Shown: positions 9,256 to 17,460 of the stretch, piece after piece
Layout of the letters: each line of letters opens with the position of its first letter
Position numbering within the stretch: position 1 is the first letter of the stretch
Assembly: GCF_003601925.1 (NCBI RefSeq)
Contig: NZ_QZWH01000014.1
Coordinates: 1-64,000, forward strand
From: Buttiauxella izardii
GTDB taxonomy: Bacteria > Pseudomonadota > Gammaproteobacteria > Enterobacterales > Enterobacteriaceae
Length of the DNA stretch: 64,000 nt
Direction of reading: 5' to 3'
Notes under the pieces: model-generated
The model's database searches: none
The model's input: the letters and a program-made list of their open reading frames with translations, nothing else
Told to the model about the DNA's origin: nothing
Program-made: the position numbers and the translations under genes

Positions 9256-9666
9256 ATGTCCAGACCAGCCATTATCATTAATGAACTCGATGCCGAGCAT
9301 ATTGACCGTTTGCTGGAGAATCCACAATTTGCCAACCAGCCGGTAGCAGCAGCGCTGAACGCAGAACTGGACAGAGCTGAAATGCGTAAGCCTGAAGATA
9401 TTCCGGCTGATGTGGTGACGATGAATAGCCGCGTGAAATTCCGCGATTTGTCTTCAAAAGAAGAGCACGTGCGCACGCTGGTTTACCCGGCAAACCTGAA
9501 GGACAGCGATAATCAGCTTTCAGTGATGGCACCAGTGGGTGCGGCGCTGTTGGGTTTGCGTGTGGGCGCGACAATTAACTGGACGTTACCGAACGGTAAC
9601 CAGACACATCTGGAAGTGCTTGAGCTGCAATATCAGCCAGAAGCTGCGGGCGAATATCACCGTTGA
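9256..9666 (+). CDS. rnk: Nucleoside diphosphate kinase regulator Rnk
   Basis: GreA/GreB-related RNA polymerase-binding protein of 136 aa, the length of E. coli Rnk. It has a short N-terminal coiled region (residues 10-45) and a C-terminal FKBP-like domain with [20 protein letters not shown] and [16 protein letters not shown], the Rnk/GreA-C signature. It lacks the long coiled coil of Gre factors, so it binds the polymerase secondary channel without cleavage activity; Rnk was named for restoring nucleoside diphosphate kinase levels. AGAGAAACGAGAATT precedes the ATG. It stands alone between a terminator and a convergent gene. Confidence 0.95.
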   Translation: MSRPAIIINELDAEHIDRLLENPQFANQPVAAALNAELDRAEMRKPEDIPADVVTMNSRVKFRDLSSKEEHVRTLVYPANLKDSDNQLSVMAPVGAALLGLRVGATINWTLPNGNQTHLEVLELQYQPEAAGEYHR

Positions 9667-9673
9667 TGATGTA

Positions 9674-9696
9674 TCCCCCTTCGTGCTGGAGGGGGA
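9674..9696. terminator. Possible terminator between rnk and the LacI-type gene
   Basis: TCCCCC and GGGGGA flank an eleven-base loop just after rnk and before the stop of the convergent regulator gene. No good T-run follows on either strand, so its role is uncertain. Confidence 0.4.
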
Positions 9697-9700
9697 AGCG

Positions 9701-10717
9701 TTATGCTGAATCGCGTTGTACCAACTCCCCGGAAATAATAATCTTCTGCGACGGTAACGTCGGCTCTTTAATCTTATTCACAATCAGCGTTGCCGCTTGC
9801 CTGCCTGCTTCTTCACTGGATGCCGAAACATAGGTAAACCGTGGCGAAGTCAGATTAATGTGCATCATGTCTTCAAAGCCAATCAACGAAACCTGCTGCG
9901 TTAAAAACACATCTTTACCGACCGTTCGCCCGACCTGCTGAATCCCATTCAGGCAACCAATAATTGCCGAAGGTGAATGGCACAACATGGCGGTGATTTT
10001 GCTGTTGTTCTCAAGCAACTGACGGGTTAAACGCGCCGCCGCTTCAGTGTCGTTTTCACAAACCGGCGCCCACTCTTCGCGGAACGGTAAATCATATTGC
10101 GCCAGCGCGTTGCGATAACCGAGGAGGCGTTCTTCACGCATTAAATTGGCCGCAGATCCGCCCAGATAGGCGATATTGCGGTGGCCTCGGTCAATCAGAT
10201 AGCGCGTCGCCTGGTTTCCGGCCTGGCGATTATCCCGCCCAATAACATCGCGATGGCTGCTCACCGTAGACTCCGCGATGATAACCGTCGGTAACGGGCA
10301 TTCAGAAATAAGCGCTGGTATGGCGGCTAAACGGTGGTTGGCATCAAGGTAAATCACCCCAGCCACACCTTGTTGGGTGAAAGAAGTCAGGCATTGCTGT
10401 AGCTGTTGAGTATCGTCCTGCGGATGCCCGAGAAAAACCATATAACCTTGTTTTTCAAGATAATGGACGACACTCGCCATCACGTTAACGCAGAAGGAAT
10501 CATTAAAATCGCGGATGATCAGGCCGATGAGATTTGAGGTGTTGGAACGCAGGTTCGCCGCCGCGACGTTATGCACATAGCCAAGCTGTTTAATCACAGC
10601 ATTAACCTTTTCTATGGTCGCTTCCGAGATCTTCCCTTTTTGGCGCAGCACAAGAGAAACGGTGGAGACAGAAACTCCAGCCAGTTGTGCCACATCAATA
10701 ATATTGACCTTTTTCAT
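9701..10717 (-). CDS. LacI-family repressor, MalI-like
   Basis: DNA-binding repressor of 338 aa from ATG 10717 (MKKVNIIDVAQLAG); an ATG 18 bases earlier is possible. The N-terminal LacI helix-turn-helix (VAQLAGVSVSTVSLVLRQ, hinge YVHNVAAANLRS) is followed by a periplasmic-binding-protein-like sugar-sensing domain. The VSVSTVSLVL recognition helix is of MalI type. It lies downstream of the PTS IIBC gene in the same direction but is separated from it by a hairpin terminator, so it probably has its own promoter. The likely target is the double palindrome TAGAACGTTCTA upstream of the IIBC gene. In E. coli malI and malX are divergent, so the arrangement differs here. Confidence 0.88.
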   Translation of the reverse strand: MKKVNIIDVAQLAGVSVSTVSLVLRQKGKISEATIEKVNAVIKQLGYVHNVAAANLRSNTSNLIGLIIRDFNDSFCVNVMASVVHYLEKQGYMVFLGHPQDDTQQLQQCLTSFTQQGVAGVIYLDANHRLAAIPALISECPLPTVIIAESTVSSHRDVIGRDNRQAGNQATRYLIDRGHRNIAYLGGSAANLMREERLLGYRNALAQYDLPFREEWAPVCENDTEAAARLTRQLLENNSKITAMLCHSPSAIIGCLNGIQQVGRTVGKDVFLTQQVSLIGFEDMMHINLTSPRFTYVSASSEEAGRQAATLIVNKIKEPTLPSQKIIISGELVQRDSA

Positions 10718-10758
10718 CCTGCTCCTTCGTGCCAAATTTCCTTGTTATCAATACCATA

Positions 10759-10786
10759 AAGCCCCCGGCAAACATACCGGGGGCTT
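10759..10786 (-). terminator. Terminator between PTS IIBC and its regulator
   Basis: AAGCCCCCGG and CCGGGGGCTT form a perfect ten-base stem with an eight-base loop, 48 bases after the IIBC stop on the minus strand; the following bases read TTTATGG. It separates the transporter from the downstream repressor gene. Confidence 0.65.
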
Positions 10787-10833
10787 AGCATTTCCTGTCT
10801 CTTTCCCCTATAGCTTGAAGGATGACGGGGAAA

Positions 10834-12333
10834 TTATTTACCGATCATTGTCGAGATAGTCTGAGCGATGAACTGCGCTCGAGCGCCAAATATCACCTGA
10901 ATCCCCGAATCACCGACAAACACCACGCCGCGTGCGCCGAGGCTATTCAGGCCGTCTTTATCAACGCGCTCGCTCTTTTCCACTTCCAGACGCAGACGGG
11001 TAATGCACGAACCGACGGAGTTAATATTTTCCGCGCCGCCAAGCAGGCCAATAATATCGCCCGCCAGTTCAGTGTCGGTTTTGTCGTTGGCGTTAGCCGT
11101 AACATCTGCACGACCCGGCGTTTTCACGTCGAAACGGCGAATCACGAAGCGGAAGGTGAAGTAGTAAATCAGCGCCATTGGGATACCGACAATTACCGCC
11201 GACAAGAAGTTAGTCTGGTAGCCGTTGAACGACGGCAAAATACCAAAGGAAATGTAGTCGATCATGCCCGCCGAGAAGGACTTGGCGATATGCGCATGCA
11301 GCAAATACATACACATATAAGACAACCCGGCCATTATCGCGTTGAAGACATACAAGATTGGCGCAACGAAGATAAAGGTAAATTCTACCGGTTCAGTGAT
11401 GCCTGTCAGGAAGCAGGTCAGCGCCGCTGAGAACAAAATACCGGAGGCAATTTTCTTATTTTTGGTATTGGCTTCGTGGTACATCGCCAGGCATGCCGCT
11501 GGCAGCGCGAACAACATCAACGGGAACTCGCCCTGCATGAATTTACCGGCGTTCTGGTAGCTGTCGCTGCTAAATGTTTTCGCGCCCTCTTCCAGCATTT
11601 TGAACCAGATTGTCTGGTCGCCATGAATCACCTGACCTGTTTGCGTGGTGTATTCACCAAACGAATACCAGAATGACGGATACCAGATGTGGTGCAGACC
11701 CAGCGGGATCAGCGCGCGCTCAACCAGCCCGAAGATAAACGTTGAAAGCGCCTGGTTATCACCGTTGACAATCACCGACAGCGAATCAATTCCCGACTGA
11801 ATGTACGACCACACCCACGGCAGCGCCATCCCCAGCAGGAAGGATAAGAACGCCGTGGCGATGGCGACAAAACGCTTACCGGAGAAGAAGCCGAGGAATT
11901 CAGGCAATTGCATGGTGTGGAATTTGTTATAGCACCACGCCGCCAGAATGCCGGAAATCAGGCCGCCGAAAACGCCCATTTGCAGCGTTGGGATGCCGAC
12001 CACCATGGCGTATTTCCCGCCCGCCGCCGCCATTTCTGGTGTGATGTTCAACACGGTGCCGATGGTCACGTTAATGATAAACACCGAAACGGCTGCCGAC
12101 AGTGCGGCAATGCCCGATTCCGCCGCCAGGCCGACCGCCGAACCAATCGCAAATAACATCGGCAGGTTGTCGAAAATCACCCCGCCCGCGTTCATCATTA
12201 ACGGCAAATGGAATTTATCGCCAAAGGCCAACAGCAGGCCCGCAGCCGGTAGTAATGAGATAGGCAGCATTAATGCGCGCCCTATCATCGACAATTTAGA
12301 TAACGATTTTGTAATGCTGGATAACAAACTCAT
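10834..12333 (-). CDS. PTS glucose/maltose-family transporter IIBC
   Basis: Membrane phosphotransferase of 499 aa. Residues 1-400 form the IIC domain with about ten hydrophobic segments and family motifs (MLPISLLPAAGLLLAFG, GFFSGKRFVAI, GLHHIWYPSFWYSFGEYT, LTGITEPVEFTFIFVAP). The last 90 residues form the IIB domain with the phosphorylatable Cys in GSCITRLRLEVE. There is no IIA domain, so it would take phosphate from Crr (EIIA-Glc). Sequence style is nearer PtsG/NagE than MalX. ATG 12333 is preceded by GGGGGA; a TTG at 12339 is less likely. No sugar-phosphate hydrolase lies next to it, so the substrate is unclear. Expression is probably controlled by the MalI-like repressor acting at 12395-12423. 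Confidence 0.9.
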   Translation of the reverse strand: MSLLSSITKSLSKLSMIGRALMLPISLLPAAGLLLAFGDKFHLPLMMNAGGVIFDNLPMLFAIGSAVGLAAESGIAALSAAVSVFIINVTIGTVLNITPEMAAAGGKYAMVVGIPTLQMGVFGGLISGILAAWCYNKFHTMQLPEFLGFFSGKRFVAIATAFLSFLLGMALPWVWSYIQSGIDSLSVIVNGDNQALSTFIFGLVERALIPLGLHHIWYPSFWYSFGEYTTQTGQVIHGDQTIWFKMLEEGAKTFSSDSYQNAGKFMQGEFPLMLFALPAACLAMYHEANTKNKKIASGILFSAALTCFLTGITEPVEFTFIFVAPILYVFNAIMAGLSYMCMYLLHAHIAKSFSAGMIDYISFGILPSFNGYQTNFLSAVIVGIPMALIYYFTFRFVIRRFDVKTPGRADVTANANDKTDTELAGDIIGLLGGAENINSVGSCITRLRLEVEKSERVDKDGLNSLGARGVVFVGDSGIQVIFGARAQFIAQTISTMIGK

Positions 12334-12394
12334 AAACAATCCCCCGGTGTTGACGCCGCTATCGCGTTTTCTGACGTTACGCGTTTTTATGCTA

Positions 12395-12423
12395 GGTAGA
12401 ACGTTCTAGTAGAACGTTCTACC
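12395..12423. promoter_or_regulatory. Double LacI-type operator upstream of PTS IIBC
   Basis: Two perfect copies of TAGAACGTTCTA (12397-12408 and 12410-12421) are separated by one base. Together with flanking GG/CC they make one 29-base sequence that is its own reverse complement except at the centre. A central CG within AACGTT is typical of LacI/MalI-family operators. Located about 70 bases upstream of the IIBC start, it is the expected target of the MalI-like repressor encoded downstream. Confidence 0.8.
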
Positions 12424-12529
12424 CATACTGGCGAAACGAATTTTTTCCGGCAACTAAAATATGAGTTGTAGCCATACTGTTATCGAATATTTGAAGTTGC
12501 GCAGGTTTTGACCGGCTAATTTGTATGGG

Positions 12530-13057
12530 TTAGCGAAGATTCTTACGCATCACAAACAGTAAAAATGCCATCAGCAAACCTGGTAGCCAGACCCACTGAA
12601 TTTCTGACCAGATAACCGCCTGCCCGCTCGGCTGGAGATAGCGCGAGAGCGCAAACGGTGCCACGCGGATCACCTGCCATGGTGCAAAAAAGCGTTCATC
12701 TGACCACGGCCATAGCCAGCCAACGCCCTTCCCGCCTGTCGTCACCGAGTCCAGCAAACTATGCGAAAGCAGTGAAACCGTGAGAAATAGCCAGACGCGC
12801 ACTATTCCCGCCCGGAACCAGCGATAGCCAAACAAACACAGCAGCGGCACCACGAACGCAAACAATAATGAGTGCGTGAAACCGCGATGGCCAAAGGCAT
12901 TGCCATACGCCACGCCAAATTTGAACGCCAGAACGTCGGCGTCAGGCAACATCGCCAGAACGATGCCGCCGAGCAACAGGCGCGGTGGAATAATTTTTTT
13001 GCCAAGTCCCAGTCCTATACAAATGGGCACGGCTGCGTGGGTAATTATGGTTGGCAT
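12530..13057 (-). CDS. ybcI: YbcI family inner-membrane metal-dependent hydrolase-like protein
   Basis: DUF457/YdjM-type membrane protein of 175 aa (E. coli YbcI is 173 aa). The conserved pattern of N-terminal His (ITHAAVP), LPDADVLAFKFG, FGHRGFTHSLLFAF and HSLLDSVTTGG, rich in His and Asp near membrane segments, suggests a metal site, but the reaction is unknown. Four to five hydrophobic segments are visible. Start ATG 13057 (MPTIITHAAVP) matches the family; an upstream in-frame start at 13108 would overlap the terminator of ybcJ. The order folD-ybcJ-ybcI is the same as in E. coli. Confidence 0.92.
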   Translation of the reverse strand: MPTIITHAAVPICIGLGLGKKIIPPRLLLGGIVLAMLPDADVLAFKFGVAYGNAFGHRGFTHSLLFAFVVPLLCLFGYRWFRAGIVRVWLFLTVSLLSHSLLDSVTTGGKGVGWLWPWSDERFFAPWQVIRVAPFALSRYLQPSGQAVIWSEIQWVWLPGLLMAFLLFVMRKNLR

Positions 13058-13102
13058 AAGTTGCGAAGGTTGGTGAGTGAGAAGTGCAGAATAGATCAGA
13101 AT

Positions 13103-13136
13103 GGGCAAAAAGAAACGGCCCAGGAAGGGCCGCTTT
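13103..13136 (-). terminator. Terminator of the folD-ybcJ operon
   Basis: On the minus strand AAGCGGCCC pairs with GGGCCGTTT across a short loop and is followed by CTTTTT, just after the ybcJ stop. It is a canonical Rho-independent terminator. Confidence 0.85.
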
Positions 13137-13146
13137 CGGGATGAAA

Positions 13147-13359
13147 TTACGCTTGAACTGTAATGCTCAGACTTTCAAAAACCACCGTCTGACCAGCAAC
13201 AATTTTGCAGCGTTTACGGGTTTCAACAACACCGTCAACTTTCACCAGACCTTCGGCAATCACCGCTTTCGCCTGTGCGCCGCTTTCACACCAGCCTTCC
13301 AGCTTCAGCAAATCGCATAATTCAACGTGTGGGTGTTTACCTAATGAGAAGGTCGTCAT
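13147..13359 (-). CDS. ybcJ: RNA-binding S4-domain protein YbcJ
   Basis: Small S4-fold RNA-binding protein of 70 aa from ATG 13359 (MTTFSLGKHPHVELC), equal to E. coli YbcJ. The S4 motif is clear: LCDLLKLEGWCESGAQAKAV, then EGLVKVDGVVETRKRCKI and AGQTVVF. A ribosome- or RNA-related role is likely, although the target is not established. The gene begins one base after the folD stop, so the two are translationally coupled, as in E. coli. A terminator follows. Confidence 0.95.
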   Translation of the reverse strand: MTTFSLGKHPHVELCDLLKLEGWCESGAQAKAVIAEGLVKVDGVVETRKRCKIVAGQTVVFESLSITVQA

Positions 13360-13360
13360 A

Positions 13361-14227
13361 TTACTCTCCATCGACATCATGATATTCCTCGCAAGCCTGC
13401 AAGGTATTCTGGATAAGAGTGGCGACGGTCATTGGGCCAACGCCACCCGGAACCGGCGTAATATACGAGGCTTTGACTGCGGCTTCATCATAATTTACGT
13501 CGCCGACCACTTTACCACTCTCAAGACGGTTAATTCCGACGTCCACGACAATCGCCCCTTCCTTGATCCACTCGCCTGGAATAAAGCCAGGTTTGCCGAC
13601 GGCAACGATAACTAAATCGGCGTTCTCGACGTGTTGACGCAGGTTTTTGGTGAAGCGGTGCGTAACGGTGGTAGTGCAACCGGCCAGCAGAAGTTCCATG
13701 CTCATCGGGCGGCCAACAATGTTGGATGCGCCAATCACCACGGCGTTCAGGCCGTAAGTATCAATACCGTAACGCTCAAGCAGCGTCACGATGCCACGCG
13801 GCGTACAAGGGCGCAGACGCGGCGCACGTTGGCACAGGCGGCCTACGTTATACGGGTGGAAACCATCAACGTCTTTATCCGGGTCAATACGCTCCAGAAC
13901 TTTCACGTTGTCGATACCCGCAGGCAGCGGCAACTGCACCAGGATACCGTCGATTTCATTATCTGCGTTGAGCGTGTCAATCAGCTCCAGCAGCTCTGCT
14001 TCAGATGTCGTGACAGGCAAATCGTAAGAGCGGGAAATAAAGCCCACTTCCTCACACGCCTTACGTTTGCTGCCCACATAAATTTGCGATGCCGGGTTCT
14101 CGCCAACCAGCACAACGGCGAGTCCTGGGGCACGTTTTCCAGCGGCAATTCGGGCTTTCACTTTTTCAGCAACTTCAAGCCGTACCTGCTGCGCAATCGT
14201 TTTACCGTCAATAATCTTTGCTGCCAT
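13361..14227 (-). CDS. folD: Methylenetetrahydrofolate dehydrogenase/cyclohydrolase FolD
   Basis: Bifunctional cytoplasmic enzyme of one-carbon metabolism: NADP-dependent oxidation of 5,10-methylene-THF to methenyl-THF and its hydrolysis to 10-formyl-THF. The product has 288 aa, equal to E. coli FolD. Visible signatures are [17 protein letters not shown] with catalytic Lys54/Lys56 region, [25 protein letters not shown], the Rossmann motif [13 protein letters not shown] and the C-terminal [13 protein letters not shown]. It precedes ybcJ and is transcribed away from argU, the same context as in E. coli. Confidence 0.98.
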   Translation of the reverse strand: MAAKIIDGKTIAQQVRLEVAEKVKARIAAGKRAPGLAVVLVGENPASQIYVGSKRKACEEVGFISRSYDLPVTTSEAELLELIDTLNADNEIDGILVQLPLPAGIDNVKVLERIDPDKDVDGFHPYNVGRLCQRAPRLRPCTPRGIVTLLERYGIDTYGLNAVVIGASNIVGRPMSMELLLAGCTTTVTHRFTKNLRQHVENADLVIVAVGKPGFIPGEWIKEGAIVVDVGINRLESGKVVGDVNYDEAAVKASYITPVPGGVGPMTVATLIQNTLQACEEYHDVDGE

Positions 14228-14353
14228 CAGTCAGAGGATTCCGTCTGTAATCAAAAAGGAGGGGGATTGTTTCTATTTTGTCAGAAGCCAGGCTCGCTGT
14301 CAGGCATTGTTAAGCCTTTATGCTCAAATGTCCGGCAGGTGATTGAAAAGCCA

Positions 14354-14381
14354 TTGACTCCAAAGGCACTGACCGTATAAT
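14354..14381 (+). promoter_or_regulatory. argU promoter
   Basis: TTGACT (14354-14359) and a perfect TATAAT (14376-14381) are separated by 16 bases, placing a start near 14388, about 27 bases before the mature tRNA. A GC-rich stretch follows the -10 box, as is usual for stable RNA promoters. Confidence 0.75.
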
Positions 14382-14414
14382 CCGAGTCCGCAATGCTTCC
14401 GAAAGGAATACAGT

Positions 14415-14491
14415 GCGCCCTTAGCTCAGTTGGATAGAGCAACGGCCTTCTAAGCCGTAGGTCACAGGTTCGAGCCCTGTAGGGCGTACCA
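14415..14491 (+). tRNA. argU: tRNA-Arg, anticodon UCU
   Basis: The 77-base gene folds into a cloverleaf: acceptor GCGCCCT pairing with AGGGCGT (one G-U), D-arm TAGCTCAGTTGGATAGAGC, anticodon stem CGGCC/GGCCG-like with loop CTTCTAA (anticodon TCT), T-arm ACAGGTTCGAGCCCTGT, and an encoded CCA end. It reads the rare AGA codon. The position next to folD matches argU in E. coli, a well-known integration site (the DLP12 prophage uses it in K-12). Here an island lies immediately downstream. Confidence 0.97.
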
Positions 14492-14547
14492 TTTCGATTC
14501 GAAGAGAAAAGACGCCCGAAGGCGTCTTTTTTTATGTCTGAAATTCA
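14462..14547. repeat. Left attachment repeat (argU 3' end plus terminator)
   Basis: This 86-base copy begins inside the T-arm of argU and continues through CCA, the terminator and the sequence ATGTCTGAAATTCA. It is identical to 24949-25034. Because the intact tRNA is here, this is the reconstituted target copy. Confidence 0.9.
14508..14533 (+). terminator. argU terminator
   Basis: AAAGACGCC and GGCGTCTTT form a nine-base stem with a CGAA loop and end in a T-run. An identical copy lies at 24995-25020 within the right attachment repeat. Confidence 0.92.
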
Positions 14548-14773
14548 GTGACTTGGCTAATTTTAGCGCGTGGAAACTCTCTCAGAGTCTACCTACATCT
14601 ACCCATATCAAGTGGTATCTGTTGGTCTATGCGATGGTACATCCCCGTTCAATGAAATCCTGTACCAACTGAAACGTCACCGCATTAATAGACATTTCTA
14701 AGGCCTTTATCGTTGTCATGTGTGGAAATCGTAAAACGTCCATGTCTAAATTATTGTCACCAGACTTCCCTGA

Positions 14774-15652
14774 CTAACGACGCAGGAACAAATCATCTGC
14801 AGTTTGTTTCCAGTCAAAAGGTTGAAGGGTTTCCCATACTACGCCTCGTTGTGTCATTCTTTCTGGTAACCTCTGTTGCGTGGCTATTGTGCCAATGCAC
14901 ATACTGGCTGGAAGGCCCGCGTCTTCAATCATTTTCACCACTTCTCGTATTTCCTCGGCACGTCGAACACCATGTTCTGCCACCCGGCTTATCATGTAGT
15001 GAGGGAAATCTCCGTCCCAGCCCAGCGAAGGAAAACTGGCGTGCAGCGAGGCTAAGACTTCGTCTTCGACGCCGTAATGTCGAGCTGCAAGCAGGCATTC
15101 AGTGGTTAATGCCTCCAGCCCTTTTATCATCACACTGCGGCACATTTTAATCGCTGATACATCACCCACTTGATTACTGCCAAAGCTTGCATTGAGCCCT
15201 GATTGTTGTAAAAACTGCACGGTTTGTAGCGCAGTTTCACCGCCAATTAGCAGTGGTGTCGCGGCGCGTTTCGGTGGAACAGGTGCCATCACTGCCACAT
15301 CGACATAGTTTGCACGCCCAAGACAACCTTCGGCAGCCTGCCGCTTTGTGCCCGGCGCAACAGAATTACAATCCAGAAAAGACTGCCCCTTGTGCAGTAA
15401 TGGCTGGCAATCAAGCACCAGATTGAGCGAGTTTCCCGCCGTCACCAGGGAAAAAATCCACTCAGCATTTTCCAGCGCTTCGGCCAAGGAACCTGCCGCG
15501 TGTACACCACAGATGCGGGCTTTATTGCGCATCGCCTCGCCTGCATCACCAATCAGTTTACTGTCCCAAACTGTCACCTGGTGGTATTTCACCAGTTCGC
15601 TGGCGAAAATCGTTCCTGCCTCGCCGAAACCAATAACTGTGATGTTCGCCAT
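14774..15652 (-). CDS. NAD(P)-dependent beta-hydroxyacid dehydrogenase-like protein
   Basis: Rossmann-fold oxidoreductase of 292 aa related to 6-phosphogluconate/3-hydroxyisobutyrate dehydrogenases. The N-terminus has the dinucleotide motif TVIGFGEAGTIFASEL; SFLDCNSVAPGTK and DVAVMAPVPPKR follow the family pattern; the helix CRSVMIKGLEALTTECLLAA contains the Lys expected at the catalytic position. The C-terminal part resembles the DUF1932 domain. It is the last gene of the galB-galC-galD operon, 14 bases after galD. It is not needed for the known gallate pathway, so it may handle a side product such as a hydroxy acid or a tautomer of the 4-oxalomesaconate branch. The exact reaction is unknown. 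Confidence 0.75.
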   Translation of the reverse strand: MANITVIGFGEAGTIFASELVKYHQVTVWDSKLIGDAGEAMRNKARICGVHAAGSLAEALENAEWIFSLVTAGNSLNLVLDCQPLLHKGQSFLDCNSVAPGTKRQAAEGCLGRANYVDVAVMAPVPPKRAATPLLIGGETALQTVQFLQQSGLNASFGSNQVGDVSAIKMCRSVMIKGLEALTTECLLAARHYGVEDEVLASLHASFPSLGWDGDFPHYMISRVAEHGVRRAEEIREVVKMIEDAGLPASMCIGTIATQQRLPERMTQRGVVWETLQPFDWKQTADDLFLRR

Positions 15653-15665
15653 ACTGTTTTCCTTA

Positions 15666-16748
15666 TTACATGTCCTGAGGCCAGATCGTGCCTAAGATAG
15701 CCACTTGCCCTTCAAAAATCAGGCGGGCAGTACGCAGCAGACCGCAACCCGCAATATGTTGCCCTTCAAGCTGCAACAACACGCTGAATTCTCCAGTGGG
15801 ATGTTCAACACTGACGCGCTGTGATGAGCTATCGCTGATTCGCGCCACTCCTTCAGCGACGGTGTTGGGAATAAGGCAAGCAGTAGCAATACTGACTGCA
15901 CCGAGCACACCCACTGACGCATGGCAACGATGCGGTATAAAAGTACGGCTGGAGATAGCGCCGCCGTTGCGCGGCTCTGCCAGTAATGTCATTTTCGGAA
16001 CGGTGCGGTGAGTGACATCACCAAGATGCATTTTTGGCCCCATCTGCAAGCGAATGGACTCAATCTTTTTTTTCAGTTCTGAATCGTCATCCAGCGCTTC
16101 ACGACTTTCATAACCGCTGCGTTGCAGATCTTTAGCACGCATCAGTATCACGGGCATGCCGTTATCAATACAGGTAACAGAAATGCCGTCGACGTAATCC
16201 TGGGCATTGCCAGTGGGCAGTAACGCACCGCAGCTTGAACCTGCAATATCCTGGAACTTCAGAACAATTTCCGCAGCACTACCAGGAACACCATCTATGC
16301 GTAATTCCCCCTCATATTCCACGCCTTCGGTTGTAGTTGGGATAATTGCGCGGGCAATTTGCCCGGTGTTTTCCATGTAGATACTGACTTGTGTGTTCCC
16401 TTCCTGTGGCGCGATAAGCCCGCGTTCAATGGCAAATGGCCCTACCGCTGCGAGGATGTTGCCGCAGTTCTGCCCATAATCCACAACCGCGGTATTCACA
16501 TTCACTTGAGCAAACAGATAATCAACATCCACGCCTTCGCGTGAAGATGGCTGAATAATTGCTATTTTGCTGGTCAAGGGATCGGCACCGCCAAGGCCAT
16601 CAATTTGCCGAGGGTCCGGTGATCCCATCACAGCTAATAACACGCTATCGCGGACTGCCGGATCATTGGGTAAATCGGAAGCCAGAAAACAGGCCGCTTT
16701 CGATGTGCCTCCGCGCATATACAAACAAGGGATTTTGCGCTGTTTCAT
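15666..16748 (-). CDS. galD: 4-oxalomesaconate tautomerase GalD (PrpF family)
   Basis: PrpF-type isomerase of 360 aa, close to the length of Pseudomonas putida GalD. PrpF folds resemble diaminopimelate epimerase and use two Cys or Lys/Cys pairs; visible motifs are CLYMRGGTSKAACF, GLGGADPLTSKIAII, VDYGQNCGNILAAVGPFAIERG and FIPHRCHASVGVLGAVSIATA. It converts the keto form of 4-oxalomesaconate made by gallate dioxygenase to the enol isomer used by GalB. It begins one base after galC. The same protein type is called LigU in sphingomonads. Assignment rests on the neighbouring galA, galB and galC genes. Confidence 0.88.
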   Translation of the reverse strand: MKQRKIPCLYMRGGTSKAACFLASDLPNDPAVRDSVLLAVMGSPDPRQIDGLGGADPLTSKIAIIQPSSREGVDVDYLFAQVNVNTAVVDYGQNCGNILAAVGPFAIERGLIAPQEGNTQVSIYMENTGQIARAIIPTTTEGVEYEGELRIDGVPGSAAEIVLKFQDIAGSSCGALLPTGNAQDYVDGISVTCIDNGMPVILMRAKDLQRSGYESREALDDDSELKKKIESIRLQMGPKMHLGDVTHRTVPKMTLLAEPRNGGAISSRTFIPHRCHASVGVLGAVSIATACLIPNTVAEGVARISDSSSQRVSVEHPTGEFSVLLQLEGQHIAGCGLLRTARLIFEGQVAILGTIWPQDM

Positions 16749-16749
16749 T

Positions 16750-17460
16750 TCAATTCAACTCATCAAGAGTATCGATGTAGCGAAGGCCCTTTTCCGCTAG
16801 CCGTTGGCGCATATGATAAATATCCAATCCTAACTCACCGTCAGCCAGGCGCTGGCGTTTGCCTTCTTCCAAGGTTTCACGTTTGAGTGCATTTTCCAGC
16901 ACTGGCAAGGCATCGATAAATGGCACCACCACGACGCCGTCATCATCTGCGACAACGACATCGCCTGGATAAATCACCTGACCGGCACAAAGAATGGGCA
17001 CATTCACCGAACCGAGCGTTTCTTTCACCGTTCCCTGGGCACAGACGGCCCGGGACCAAACGCGGAAATCCATCTCACGTAATATATGACTATCCCGGAT
17101 GCCAATATCGCCAATCAGCCCGACGACACCGCGCGCTTTCAGCGACGTTGCCAGTAAGTCGCCAAAGAAACCATCGCGGCAAGGTGAGGTTGGCGCAACA
17201 ACCAGCACATCACCGGGGCGACATTGCTCGACAGCCACATGGAACATCCAGTTATCACCAGGTGTTACCAGCACAGTGACCGCATTCCCCGCGATAGCTT
17301 TCCCTTGCTGAACAGGGCGGATAGCGCTATCCAGTAGCCCTTTGCGACCTTGCGCTTCATGTACTGTCGCGACACCCAATCTGCGCCATAACTCAAACTG
17401 GGAAACATCACTGCGTGGAATATTGCGCACCACAAGACCACTTTTATTAATCAGGTTCAT
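16750..17460 (-). CDS. galC: 4-carboxy-4-hydroxy-2-oxoadipate aldolase GalC (RraA family)
   Basis: RraA/HMG-aldolase-fold class II aldolase of 236 aa that cleaves 4-carboxy-4-hydroxy-2-oxoadipate to pyruvate and oxaloacetate; these enzymes also decarboxylate oxaloacetate. Motifs: ATVHEAQGRKGLLDSAIRPV, PGDNWMFHVAVEQCRPGDVL, GFFGDLLATSLKARGVVGLIGDIGIRD (active-site Arg and metal-binding Asp) and VVVADDDGVVVVP. It overlaps the galB stop by four bases and is followed at one base by galD. The orthologues GalC (Pseudomonas) and LigK (Sphingobium) have the same length. Confidence 0.92.
   Translation of the reverse strand: MNLINKSGLVVRNIPRSDVSQFELWRRLGVATVHEAQGRKGLLDSAIRPVQQGKAIAGNAVTVLVTPGDNWMFHVAVEQCRPGDVLVVAPTSPCRDGFFGDLLATSLKARGVVGLIGDIGIRDSHILREMDFRVWSRAVCAQGTVKETLGSVNVPILCAGQVIYPGDVVVADDDGVVVVPFIDALPVLENALKRETLEEGKRQRLADGELGLDIYHMRQRLAEKGLRYIDTLDELN

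Noticed and set aside
10822-12409. Plus-strand frames opposite the PTS IIBC gene
   Set aside because: They are antisense shadows of a high-GC coding region with no ribosome binding sites or family features.
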